NCBI GenBank assembly: GCA_025358435.1
Contig: JANYJQ010000030.1
Location: forward strand, 1-50,237
Length of the DNA: 50,237 bases
Direction: 5' to 3'
Source of the DNA: Holophagaceae bacterium
GTDB taxonomy: Bacteria > Acidobacteriota > Holophagae > Holophagales > Holophagaceae
Part shown: positions 1 to 7,719 of the stretch, piece after piece
Numbering within the stretch: the first letter of the stretch is position 1
How the letters are laid out: each line of letters begins with the position of its first letter
Notes under the pieces: model-generated
Told to the model about the DNA's origin: nothing
The model's database searches: none
What the model saw: the letters and a program-made list of their open reading frames with translations, nothing else
Position numbers and translations under genes: made by a program

Positions 1-2
1 GG

Positions 3-89
3 AAACGTGAGTTTCTGGGGATCCGCGAAGGATTTGAAACCGTTCAGTTCGAGAGCCACGAGACGCAAAAGCGGAACACTCCAGGATAG
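3..89 (+). CDS. possible C-terminal tail of an upstream gene (partial)
   Basis: Frame 3 is open from the window edge to a TAG at 87-89 and gives 28 residues, beginning KREFLGIREGF and ending KRNTPG. The composition looks protein-like. A short G+C-rich inverted repeat (GGGCGG/CCGCCC) follows at once and could be a weak terminator. Another frame is also open from the edge as far as about position 210 but has an unlikely composition. Too little is visible to name a family. Confidence 0.3.
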   Translation, partial: KREFLGIREGFETVQFESHETQKRNTPG

Positions 90-370
90 GGGCGGCGGAA
101 CTTCCGCCCGGATTACTCCATACCATGTTCAGGCCATGCACCAAAAGTGCCCAGGCTTGAAACAATGCAGGCGCTGGTCTTGCAATGGAACGATCAGACA
201 CCCCTCCTGACTCCATGGCAACGCCGAAACCGCCAAAATCAACCAAATCCGGCCGTCAGCCGTCCTGCCCTGCTGCATCCGCGCTTGGGCTTCCAGCCTT
301 CGGGCGATAGACTAGGTCTTTGCCTTCAATCCACAGTTCCATCCGTTCCCTCCTTTCCATTGGAGATCTC
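90..370. other. intergenic stretch upstream of the pilus operon
   Basis: About 280 bases without a convincing gene. It starts with a short inverted repeat just after the stop at 89. The short open frames here have no ribosome binding site and improbable composition. The promoter of the pilus operon should lie here, but I could not pick a confident -35/-10 pair. Confidence 0.4.
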
Positions 371-550
371 GTGCCCCCCTTGCCCGATTCCATGCGGTAT
401 CCCATGAGCGGCTGGTGGTGGCTTCATGCTTTCAGCGCCACCATGATTTTCTGCTGGGGCTGGTATCACGGCCAGAATCGGGCTCAAGGCCGGTTCGCCA
501 AGCTTCTCAAGACGAAGCAGGGTGAGAACAACCAGGAGAAAGCAAAATGA
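371..550 (+). CDS. small membrane protein at the head of the pilus operon
   Basis: A 59-aa protein of unknown family. I chose the GTG at 371 because GGAG lies 5 nt upstream; the in-frame ATGs at 392 and 404 lack a Shine-Dalgarno. One hydrophobic, tryptophan-rich segment (WWWLHAFSATMIFCWGW, about residues 14-30) is followed by a polar, lysine-rich tail, so it is probably a single-pass inner-membrane protein. Its stop overlaps the pilM-like start (ATGA at 547-550), which implies translational coupling and is the main reason to believe the gene is real. A pilus-related role is inferred from position only. Confidence 0.5.
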   Translation: MPPLPDSMRYPMSGWWWLHAFSATMIFCWGWYHGQNRAQGRFAKLLKTKQGENNQEKAK

Positions 551-1287
551 GTTTGTTTTCTTTGGGGGCCAAGAATGCCTCGGTCTTATGGATCGAGCCC
601 CATCGCCTCCACACTGAAAGTGGCGACCGGGCTGTTCATTCGGTTGATGGCCTTCCCAGCGAAGATGAACTGGCCCAAGCCCTCGCGAAATTGCCGGTCG
701 GTCCCACCCAGTGGATCGTGGACGATCTTATGGCTCCCTCCGTATTGATCCGGGATATTGTGGAACTGCCTCCCGGCTCCGAGGCCCGGGATGCCTTCTT
801 CCGCTGGCGGTTCAATCAGGCCATGGCCCTGGATACCCCTCATGCCGTACAAGCGCTGGCGCTTGATGACGGGGCCTGGCTGCTGGCGGGAATGCCCGAA
901 AGCCAGCGCGACGCCTGGGTCCAGCTGGGACTTAAGATGGGCCGCGCGGTGCATGTCCTGCTGCCCCGCTGGCTGTGGCTCTACAACCGTCTGGCACCCA
1001 GCCGCAGCATGCCCGGTATGCTGCTTTCGCTGTGCCCCACACCAGGAGGGAAATACACAGGCACACTGGCTGCCTGGGGGCGCAGCTTGTCACTGTTGCG
1101 CCAATGGAGCGAGCCCTTGGATCCGGATGCCTGGATCACTGAGCGCATTCTCCCCTCCGCTGCCTTTTTGCAACGGGAAAACCGTTCGCCACAAGAAATC
1201 TGGGTCTGGGGTGCGCCGAATTTCCCACCGGCATCCATCCCCATCCATATGATCCAGCCCGAGATTCCCGTGAGCGAGGCCCTCTGA
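547..1287 (+). CDS. pilM: divergent PilM/GspL-like pilus assembly protein
   Basis: A 246-aa protein in the position PilM always takes, directly before pilN, pilO and pilP. PilM is the cytoplasmic actin-fold platform that binds the PilN N-terminus. The sequence is much shorter than usual PilM (about 350 aa). It starts MSLFSLGAKNASVLWIEP, which recalls the first actin-fold strand, but I see no clear phosphate-binding motifs, so it may not bind nucleotide. No membrane segment is evident. AGGAG at 534-538 is well spaced for the ATG at 547. The stop overlaps pilN by one base (TGATG). The name rests mainly on synteny; a GspL-like cytoplasmic domain is the alternative. Confidence 0.6.
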   Translation: MSLFSLGAKNASVLWIEPHRLHTESGDRAVHSVDGLPSEDELAQALAKLPVGPTQWIVDDLMAPSVLIRDIVELPPGSEARDAFFRWRFNQAMALDTPHAVQALALDDGAWLLAGMPESQRDAWVQLGLKMGRAVHVLLPRWLWLYNRLAPSRSMPGMLLSLCPTPGGKYTGTLAAWGRSLSLLRQWSEPLDPDAWITERILPSAAFLQRENRSPQEIWVWGAPNFPPASIPIHMIQPEIPVSEAL

Positions 1288-2144
1288 TGCCCATCCCGGT
1301 TCTCAAACTCAATCTGGCGCCGCAGCCGACGATCTGGAAACGGAATCACGAGGCGCTTGGCTGGAGTGCCATCGTCGTGGGCGCCCTTTGCCTCATTGGA
1401 GCTCTCGCCACTTGGGGATTCCGCGCCAATCAGACCAGGAAAGCCGGTGCGCAGGCCATTCTGATAAGCCGGGAAGCCCAGGCGGCAGCCCGGAAGCAGG
1501 ACAAACTCGTAGAGCAATTGAAGTCGGTGGATGTCGCGAAAGAGCTGCCACGCTGGAAGCTTGCCGAGCGCATTTTCACGGAACGGACCTTGCCTTGGTC
1601 CCGTCTGACGGCAGAATTGGAACGAAGCCTGGTGCAGGATGTGCGGCTCAAGGCCATCCAGAAGGTGCGTGGCTCAGAACAACGCGTGGCGCTCAAGCTA
1701 AAAGGCGAAGCAAGGTCCCGCGATGCCGAAGAGAAATTCGTGGCCTCGCTGCAGAAGGATGATCTCTTCCAGCAGGTGATTCTGGAGCGCGAAGCCGAAC
1801 GCACCGGCGGCGGCGTGGACTTCGAGATCTTCCTGCCGGTGGTATTGGTCCCTTCGCCGTACCAGCCCTTTCCGCCGCAGGAGAGGGCGAAAGTCTGGTC
1901 GCCACCGGCTCCCGTCAACATCCAAGTGAAAACACACACCCCTGCCCAACCCAGAGCCGTGGTCCCTGCGCCAGCGCAGTTGGATCCCGCGCAAGAATCG
2001 ATGGCGCCCCACGCACGACCGCGACGCCAAGATGAGAGACCCGCCCGTGGGGAATCTCCAAGAAGGCAGAATCCACGCAATGATGGTGGGGATGCCCCCC
2101 CAGGTCCCCCCCAAAGACCGGGAAACAATGGAGGCCGCCCATGA
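1287..2144 (+). CDS. pilN: PilN-like type IV pilus inner-membrane protein with C-terminal extension
   Basis: A 285-aa bitopic protein. The N-terminus (VLKLNLAPQP) corresponds to the conserved PilN tail that docks into PilM. It is followed by one membrane helix (about residues 28-46), a helical stretch and a small alpha/beta domain to about residue 190. PilN pairs with PilO to form the alignment complex between PilM and the outer-membrane secretin. The normal family length is about 180-210 aa; here roughly 90 further residues are rich in Pro, Arg and Gln and probably disordered. The gene overlaps pilM by 1 base and pilO by 4 (ATGA at 2141-2144). Confidence 0.8.
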   Translation: MPIPVLKLNLAPQPTIWKRNHEALGWSAIVVGALCLIGALATWGFRANQTRKAGAQAILISREAQAAARKQDKLVEQLKSVDVAKELPRWKLAERIFTERTLPWSRLTAELERSLVQDVRLKAIQKVRGSEQRVALKLKGEARSRDAEEKFVASLQKDDLFQQVILEREAERTGGGVDFEIFLPVVLVPSPYQPFPPQERAKVWSPPAPVNIQVKTHTPAQPRAVVPAPAQLDPAQESMAPHARPRRQDERPARGESPRRQNPRNDGGDAPPGPPQRPGNNGGRP

Positions 2145-2737
2145 GTGCGACAACACTGCGCACCAGTTCGCTGCGCGCCGCCGTGGGTGCAGTTCTCCTT
2201 CTGGCTGCGCTTGGGACCGCCCTTTTCGTCCTGCCCGATGCAACCCGCCGAAGGGATGAACAGGAGAAAGCCCGGAAAGAAGCAAAGAACCTTCTAACTG
2301 CACAAATTGAACAGCTGGCGCAACGGCAAGTCCTGGTGGACCGTTTGACGCTGGATCAGAAACACCTTGAGGAGCTTGAAAAGAAGATGCCTTCGGGCAA
2401 CGTTGGCCAGCTCCAGTGGGAACTCAGCCAGCTCCTTTTTGAAAAAGCGAAAGAGAACGGTGTGCGCCTGCAGACCGTGAAGTATGGCCTGCCGAGCCGG
2501 GAAAACGCTAAAGGCACGGATCTGGAGTCCATTGATGTCGAGTTCACGGTGCTCGGCATTTATCCCGCCATGAAACCCTTCATGCTTGCTCTCGAGGGTA
2601 GCGGACTGCCTTTCGCCGTGGGTTCCGCGAGGCTCGAGGAAAGTCCCGAAGGCGCCCGGTTGAGCGTCAGCCTCCGCGCCTTCCGGCACTCCGGCATCAC
2701 CACCAAATCCGGGTCCACCGCGCAGGAGGAAGCATGA
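2141..2737 (+). CDS. pilO: PilO-like type IV pilus inner-membrane protein
   Basis: A 198-aa protein with one N-terminal membrane helix (about residues 13-31), a coiled-coil stretch rich in Glu, Lys and Gln (about 36-85) and a C-terminal periplasmic ferredoxin-like domain. This is the standard PilO layout and length. PilO forms heterodimers with PilN and, with PilP, connects the inner-membrane platform to the PilQ secretin. It overlaps pilN upstream and the pilP-like gene downstream (ATGA at 2734-2737), so the four are probably co-translated. The assignment rests on architecture and order, since PilO sequences are poorly conserved. Confidence 0.8.
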   Translation: MSATTLRTSSLRAAVGAVLLLAALGTALFVLPDATRRRDEQEKARKEAKNLLTAQIEQLAQRQVLVDRLTLDQKHLEELEKKMPSGNVGQLQWELSQLLFEKAKENGVRLQTVKYGLPSRENAKGTDLESIDVEFTVLGIYPAMKPFMLALEGSGLPFAVGSARLEESPEGARLSVSLRAFRHSGITTKSGSTAQEEA

Positions 2738-3405
2738 GCAACGGCTCCCCCTCCAAGGGCACGGATGCAAACGCCCTGCTCCAGGAATTGAAAACCAGCC
2801 GCCGCACCCAAGGCATGCTGGTCGCTTTTGTGGTCATCCTAGGGTGGCTGCTTTGGCCCGACGCTCCGAAAGCGAAGGTGGGCCCGGGCCTTGGCCGCGT
2901 GGGCTCGACGCAACCAGCGGGCCTGGATGACCGCCAGATGATTGCGCTGCAAAAATTGCCAGACCTGGCCAAGCTCGACATGGCAGGCGAACTGCCCAAT
3001 GAATCCAAGATGCACCGCGATCTTTTCCTCTTTGAAGGCCGGCCACCCCTGCCAGCGCCGCCGCCGCCTCCACCACCACCGCCACCACCCACCGATGCAG
3101 AGTTGAAGGCTGCGGCCGAGGAGGCCGCCCGGAACGCCATGCTCGCCACGCGGCCCCAGGGCTTGCGTTACATCGGCTATTTACAGACAAAAACAGCCGG
3201 TTTCATCGGAGCATTCTTCAAAGGTGAAGAGCCCTTCACTTTCCAGATCGGCCACATCGAGAACACCACATGGAAGCTAGTCAAGCTCACGGACACCAAA
3301 GCTGAATTCCAGAACACCAAATACACGGACATGCGGATGGCCCTGGAAGTGCGGGACTTTGCCGGATCCCTAAGCCCTGGTACCCAGGTGACCAACGAAT
3401 TCTGA
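2734..3405 (+). CDS. pilP: PilP/GspC-like pilus assembly protein with polyproline linker
   Basis: A 223-aa protein with a cytoplasmic head, one membrane segment (about residues 28-42), a linker containing a run of more than a dozen prolines (about residues 106-120), and a C-terminal beta domain (about 140-223; RYIGYLQTK, TFQIGHIENTTW) resembling the PilP/GspC homology-region fold that binds the secretin N-domains. Typical PilP is a lipoprotein; here the anchor is an uncleaved helix as in GspC, and no lipobox is visible. It follows pilO with a 4-base overlap and precedes the secretin gene by 77 bp. Confidence 0.7.
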   Translation: MSNGSPSKGTDANALLQELKTSRRTQGMLVAFVVILGWLLWPDAPKAKVGPGLGRVGSTQPAGLDDRQMIALQKLPDLAKLDMAGELPNESKMHRDLFLFEGRPPLPAPPPPPPPPPPPTDAELKAAAEEAARNAMLATRPQGLRYIGYLQTKTAGFIGAFFKGEEPFTFQIGHIENTTWKLVKLTDTKAEFQNTKYTDMRMALEVRDFAGSLSPGTQVTNEF

Positions 3406-3482
3406 GGTACGACCCAACCTTTTTCCACGATCAACTTGGCTGAAATTACCCAATAGACGCAACCGACAATCTGGATGGCCCC

Positions 3483-5876
3483 ATGCTCCTGAACCGATAT
3501 CTCCGATGCCCATCCCCCAAGATGGCCCAGACGCTGCTCGTAGCGTCCATGCTGGTGGCCAGCCTGGGCTGCAGCCTTTATCGCGCCAACCACTCTTTTT
3601 CCGAGGGGCGTTATGAAGATGCCACCCGCGAGTACCAATCCATCCTGCGCAAGGATCCGAGCAACGTCCAGGCGAGGAACGGAATCCGCCGCGCTGCGCC
3701 GCTTGCAGCCACAGAGCACATCGAAAAGGCAAAAGTCCTGGAGTCGCGCGGGCAGATGGATGAAACCGCCCTGGAGCTGAAGCGCGCCCTGGTGCTGGAT
3801 CCCAACAATTCCATCGCATTGGATTGGCTGGCCCGCATGCAACTGGATGAACAGCGCCGCAAAGCCAAGGAATCCGCCGAGGATTATTCCTCCGCCAAAT
3901 CCCAGGCCGAAGCCACGGCTCCAATGCAGCTGAATCCCCGCTCGATCGAAGGCATTTCCCTTACCTTCACCAAGAAAACCAGCCTGAAGGAAATTTTCTC
4001 CATCCTGAGCAAAGCGTCAGGGGTGAACATCATTCCCCATTCCTCCTTTCAGGACATGCAGATCCAGATCGACATGCAGGGTCTCAGTTTCCAGCGGGCC
4101 CTGGATACGCTGATGCTGCAGAACGACCTCTTCTACAAGAAGCTGGACTCGCAAACCATCATGATTTTCAAGGTCAACCCCCAGAACAGGGAACTCTATG
4201 AAAACCATCTCATCAAGACTTTCTACCTGAGCAATGCCGAGGTGGACGGCGTCCGCCAGGTGCTCACAACGATCATCCCCCAGCTCAAGCTCTTCACTGA
4301 CAAGCGGCTCAACGCCGTGACCATCAAGGCCAAGCCTAATGAACTGGTCATCGCCGAGCACATCGTGAACCAGCTCGACAAGGCCAAACCCGAGGTCATG
4401 GTCTACCTCGAACTGTTGGAAGTCACCGAGAGCAGCGCAGAACAGGTAGGCCTGCTGCCAGTGATTTCACCTTCTGATGGGATGGGCGGGGGCGCTGGAG
4501 TCTTCCGTCTGGGGGCCACCGTTGACAATACGGGCGGCCTGAACCAGAACAAGGGCGGCATCCGCATCAGCAAAGCGGATCTGCGCTTCCTCTTCCCGAG
4601 CATCGCCTTGGATGTGCTCAAGAGCAACGGCGACGCCAAACTTGTGGCCAGCCCCAACGTTCGCGTGCTGAGCGGGGAAACCGGAGAAGTGAACATCGGG
4701 GAGAAGATCTCCGTCACTCAGAGCGCTCTTTCCCTGCCCACCAGCAGCACGGGTGGAAGTGGCGGCCTTGGTGGCCTCGGTGGCCTTCTTGGCGGGGGCG
4801 CTCAGACCCAGTTCAACTATGAGGATGTCGGAGTGAAGATCAAAGTGGAGCCCCGCGTGCACCACAATGGCGATATCACCATGAAGATAAACGCCGACAT
4901 CACGACTCTCAAAGCCGGATCTACAGCAGGCCGTCCAGACCTTGGCAAGCGCAGCATCATCACCATGGCCCGGCTCCGGGATGGCGAAACCGCAGTGTTC
5001 GGCGGCCTGCTTAAAGAAGAAGAGCAAAAGAGCCTGCAAGGAATCTGGGGCATCACGGATATCCCGGTCATCGGCAAGCTTCTGGGCAATACGCGAAAAA
5101 ACAAAGCAAAAACCGACGTCCTGCTTACCATCCGCACAGTGCTGGTCCGCAAGCCAAGCTACACGAAGGAAGATTTCGAAGCCTTCGATCCTGATCTCGC
5201 CACCAGCCAAGCCGGCCCCTTCTCGCAAAATCCAGAATCCATTTCAGAGGACATGAAGCCAGATAAAGCACAGGCAGCCACGAAACCTGCAGGGCCTTCA
5301 GTCCAAGCAGCGACAGCCAAAGCTGCCCCCCCTGCAGGCGCCTCAACACCGGTTCCAGCGCTAGTCCCAGGGCCGCCCCCGGCCCCCTCCAAAGGAGAGG
5401 ATAAAACTGAAGTCAAGCCCGATGCCAAGGCGGAGCCCAAACCTGACGCCAAAGCTGCGGAAGCCAAGGGCTCCGAGGAAAACGCGGACCTGGTCTTTTT
5501 CATGTCGCCCTACTCGGAAACGCTCGCCAAGGGGGAGAAACTGCAGATCACACTGAATGCCAGCAGCGCGAAAGGGCTCACCTCCGGAACATTCAATCTG
5601 CTCATCGATCCCAAACTGAAGCTCGTTTCGGTCACCCCTGGAGATTTCATCACCGCCGATGGAGGCTCTCTTGAGCAGAAACCGGGCAAGGATGGCGCGG
5701 TAGCTGTCACCTTCAAGAAGGTCGGCGCATCGTTGGATAGCGGTGCGCTGCTCGTGCTTCAACTGGAAGCCCTGGCCACAGGCAATGCTCCCGTTCTCAT
5801 CCAGAGCGGCACCTTCATGGTAGGCAAGAATCCTATTCCCGGCCGGTGGGTCAATGCATTGGTGACGGTGAATTGA
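3483..5876 (+). CDS. pilQ: type IV pilus secretin PilQ with TPR and cohesin-like domains
   Basis: A 797-aa outer-membrane secretin. Residues 1-30 form a signal ending ASLGC, a possible though imperfect lipobox with Cys30. TPR-like repeats follow (about 33-125; EGRYEDATREYQSIL). Secretin N-domains span about 150-320, and the secretin core about 395-560 contains a Gly-rich stretch and the signature IPVIGKLLGN. A Pro/Ala/Lys linker leads to a C-terminal beta-sandwich (about 669-797) that looks like a cohesin domain. Secretins form the channel through which the pilus crosses the outer membrane. Start is the ATG at 3483; an internal ATG at 3522 would shorten the signal to 17 residues. The stop overlaps the next ATG by one base. 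Confidence 0.88.
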   Translation: MLLNRYLRCPSPKMAQTLLVASMLVASLGCSLYRANHSFSEGRYEDATREYQSILRKDPSNVQARNGIRRAAPLAATEHIEKAKVLESRGQMDETALELKRALVLDPNNSIALDWLARMQLDEQRRKAKESAEDYSSAKSQAEATAPMQLNPRSIEGISLTFTKKTSLKEIFSILSKASGVNIIPHSSFQDMQIQIDMQGLSFQRALDTLMLQNDLFYKKLDSQTIMIFKVNPQNRELYENHLIKTFYLSNAEVDGVRQVLTTIIPQLKLFTDKRLNAVTIKAKPNELVIAEHIVNQLDKAKPEVMVYLELLEVTESSAEQVGLLPVISPSDGMGGGAGVFRLGATVDNTGGLNQNKGGIRISKADLRFLFPSIALDVLKSNGDAKLVASPNVRVLSGETGEVNIGEKISVTQSALSLPTSSTGGSGGLGGLGGLLGGGAQTQFNYEDVGVKIKVEPRVHHNGDITMKINADITTLKAGSTAGRPDLGKRSIITMARLRDGETAVFGGLLKEEEQKSLQGIWGITDIPVIGKLLGNTRKNKAKTDVLLTIRTVLVRKPSYTKEDFEAFDPDLATSQAGPFSQNPESISEDMKPDKAQAATKPAGPSVQAATAKAAPPAGASTPVPALVPGPPPAPSKGEDKTEVKPDAKAEPKPDAKAAEAKGSEENADLVFFMSPYSETLAKGEKLQITLNASSAKGLTSGTFNLLIDPKLKLVSVTPGDFITADGGSLEQKPGKDGAVAVTFKKVGASLDSGALLVLQLEALATGNAPVLIQSGTFMVGKNPIPGRWVNALVTVN

Positions 5877-6394
5877 TGGCAATCCGCAGGTGGTTGGCTC
5901 CTCGGCGTTTTTTCGCCAATGGCGGGCCGAAGGTTTCGATCGCCCAGCGCGCTTTCACTCTCATGGAACTGATCATCACCTGTACAGTGCTGATGATCCT
6001 AGCCTCGGCGGTGATTCCCATGGCTCAGAACGGAATCAAGCGCCAAAAGGAACTGGAACTTCGCCGGGACCTCCGGGAGATGCGCATGGCCATCGATGCC
6101 TACAAGCTCGCGGTGGACCAGCAAAGAATCAAGGCACCGCCTCTCGAAAACATGGGTTATCCCGAATCCCTGGATGTGCTCGTGGAAGGCGCCCAAGCCA
6201 ACGGAACCTTGAGCGGGAGCATTCGCTTTTTACGTCGCATTCCAGTGGATCCCTTCACGGGACGACCTGAGTGGGGGCTTCGTTCCATCAATGACCCCCC
6301 CAAAAGCACGAGTTGGGGCGGGGGAAATGTCTTTGATGTCTACAGCCAGGCCAAGGGCGGTGGCATGAACAACATCGCCTACTCAGACTGGTAG
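5876..6394 (+). CDS. type IV pilin-like / GspG-like pseudopilin
   Basis: A 172-aa prepilin-like protein. The leader is basic and ends QRA, followed by FTLMELIITCTVLMILAS: the class III prepilin signal with Glu at +5 and a hydrophobic N-terminal helix. The residue before the cleavage point is Ala rather than the usual Gly, which prepilin peptidases can tolerate. The C-terminal part (IPVDPFTGRPEWGLRS, then a Gly-rich end) resembles GspG-type pseudopilins. The start at 5876 overlaps the pilQ stop (TGATG); an in-frame ATG at 5846 would lie inside pilQ and is less likely. It is probably a minor pilin or pseudopilin made with PilMNOPQ. Confidence 0.82.
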   Translation: MAIRRWLAPRRFFANGGPKVSIAQRAFTLMELIITCTVLMILASAVIPMAQNGIKRQKELELRRDLREMRMAIDAYKLAVDQQRIKAPPLENMGYPESLDVLVEGAQANGTLSGSIRFLRRIPVDPFTGRPEWGLRSINDPPKSTSWGGGNVFDVYSQAKGGGMNNIAYSDW

Positions 6395-6410
6395 GTCCTG
6401 GGATTTTCTC

Positions 6411-6439
6411 TTGATGCAGATCCAGGCCCGCGCTAGGCT
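6411..6439 (+). promoter_or_regulatory. candidate sigma70-type promoter for tRNA-Leu
   Basis: TTGATG at 6411-6416 and TAGGCT at 6434-6439 are separated by 17 bases. The predicted start, near 6446, is about 43 nt before the mature tRNA. No experimental support; judged by eye. Confidence 0.4.
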
Positions 6440-6488
6440 TGAGTTTCGGCTTTTCCATTCCTCTCGGGGAACGGATGGAATCTTTGAA

Positions 6489-6574
6489 GCGGATATGGCG
6501 GAATTGGTAGACGCGCTAGTTTCAGGTATTAGTGTTCAAAAGACGTGGGGGTTCGACTCCCTCTATCCGCACCA
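6489..6574 (+). tRNA. tRNA-Leu (anticodon CAG)
   Basis: A class II tRNA. The acceptor GCGGATA (6489-6495) pairs with TATCCGC (6564-6570), followed by discriminator A and an encoded CCA (6572-6574). The anticodon stem CTAGT/ATTAG encloses the loop TTCAGGT, giving anticodon CAG, which reads CUG. A long variable arm, as expected for leucine, precedes the T arm (GGGGG TTCGACT CCCTC). Confidence 0.97.
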
Positions 6575-6603
6575 TTTATTTTCGCGCTTCGCACGAAAAT
6601 AAA
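6575..6603 (+). terminator. hairpin directly after tRNA-Leu
   Basis: TTTATTTTCG (6575-6584) and CGAAAATAAA (6594-6603) form a perfect 10-bp stem with a 9-nt loop, starting at the base after the tRNA CCA. There is no following U tract, so it may act in 3' processing, or as a terminator in either direction. Confidence 0.45.
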
Positions 6604-6705
6604 CAGCCAACAACAGGCGTCCGGCCTTCTCCCGGACTTGACCACCAAGCGGCGCACGGGGCTGCAAGGATGGTGACGGGAGACACCCCCGAAAAGGAGC
6701 CCACC

Positions 6706-6975
6706 ATGGCCCTCACGCTAGATCAGAAAACCATCATCATCGAAGACTACAAGCAGCACGCCACGGACACAGGCTCACCTGAAGTCCAGGTGGCCCTGCT
6801 CACCAAGCGCATCAACGATCTGACCGAACACTTCAAGATCCACACCAAGGACTACCACAGCCGCCGCGGCTTGATGATCATGGTGGGCCAGCGCCGGCGC
6901 CTTCTCGACTATCTGAAGCGCAAGGATAAGGCCCGCTATGCCACCGTCATCGAACGCCTCGGCCTGCGGCGCTAA
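6706..6975 (+). CDS. rpsO: 30S ribosomal protein S15
   Basis: An 89-aa protein, the exact usual length of S15. It starts [16 protein letters not shown] and carries the conserved [20 protein letters not shown] core that contacts 16S rRNA helix 22 and promotes assembly of the 30S platform. The ATG at 6706 has AAGGAG 6 nt upstream (6694-6699). The leader between the tRNA and the gene holds a small hairpin (GTCCGG 6619-6624 / CCGGAC 6632-6637) that could take part in the autoregulation known for S15 leaders; this is unproven. A strong terminator follows the stop. Confidence 0.98.
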   Translation: MALTLDQKTIIIEDYKQHATDTGSPEVQVALLTKRINDLTEHFKIHTKDYHSRRGLMIMVGQRRRLLDYLKRKDKARYATVIERLGLRR

Positions 6976-6993
6976 ATCCGGTCCGATTCCGAA

Positions 6994-7025
6994 ACGCCCG
7001 CAGATGCGGGCGTTTTTTTTGTTTT
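6994..7025 (+). terminator. Rho-independent terminator of rpsO
   Basis: ACGCCCGC (6994-7001) and GCGGGCGT (7006-7013) form a perfect 8-bp stem with loop AGAT, followed by a run of T to 7020 and a further TTTT to 7025. It ends one base before the ATG at 7027. Confidence 0.93.
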
Positions 7026-7026
7026 A

Positions 7027-7719
7027 ATGAAAGACATGAAACTTCCACCTCTACCCATCCCGGCGAAGCCGGATCCCTTCGAGGTTCTGGAGCGCAGGGC
7101 GTTTTACGATTCGCCTTGGGTCCGTCTGCGGGAAGATCGCTTCCGCCATCGTCGCGGGCGCGAGGGGCGATACACCGTGTGCGGATTCCAACACACCGCG
7201 TGCGGAGTCTTGGCGCTGGATGATGAAGACCAGGTGGTGCTGGTGGGCCAATGGCGCTATCCGCTGGAACAGTACAGCTGGGAGATTCCTGAAGGTGGTG
7301 GCCGGGAGCACGAAAGCCCCTTTGAAACCATCCGCCGGGAGCTTGCCGAGGAAACGAATCTTGAAGCCGATTCTTGGGAACCCTTGGCGTTCTTCCACCC
7401 CAGCAACTCCAGCACCGATGAAGAAGCCTTCCTTTTTCTCGCCTCGGATCTGCGTGGCTCGATCGGCAGCCACCATGCAGAAGACGACGAGGAATTGGCG
7501 ATTCTCAGCGAACCCTTCGCGCGATGCCTCCAGCGGGTGCTGACAGGAGAGATCAGCGATGGCCTCACCATTATGGCGCTGCTCAGTCTACAAGCGCGCC
7601 GGAGCGGAATTCCTGCGGCCATGGACCCTGCGCTGGCCGAACGTTTCTTCCAAGCCCCCAGCCTCCATCCCAGCGCGGGACGGAAACGGTGGAACAACCT
7701 CTCGGAAACCAGTTCATGA
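7027..7719 (+). CDS. Nudix hydrolase, ADP-ribose pyrophosphatase-like
   Basis: A 230-aa Nudix protein. The Nudix box is present (GGREHE, then the RELAEE catalytic helix) in the expected G-x5-E-x7-REL-x-EE spacing; the final Gly of the consensus is Asn. QWRYPLEQYSWEIPEGG upstream of the box is typical of ADP-sugar pyrophosphatases (NudF/YffH type), which split ADP-ribose or related nucleoside diphosphate compounds. The start is uncertain: the ATG at 7027 touches the rpsO terminator U tract and has no Shine-Dalgarno, and the in-frame ATG at 7036 has only a weak AAAG upstream. The stop overlaps the next gene (ATGA). Confidence 0.85.
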   Translation: MKDMKLPPLPIPAKPDPFEVLERRAFYDSPWVRLREDRFRHRRGREGRYTVCGFQHTACGVLALDDEDQVVLVGQWRYPLEQYSWEIPEGGGREHESPFETIRRELAEETNLEADSWEPLAFFHPSNSSTDEEAFLFLASDLRGSIGSHHAEDDEELAILSEPFARCLQRVLTGEISDGLTIMALLSLQARRSGIPAAMDPALAERFFQAPSLHPSAGRKRWNNLSETSS

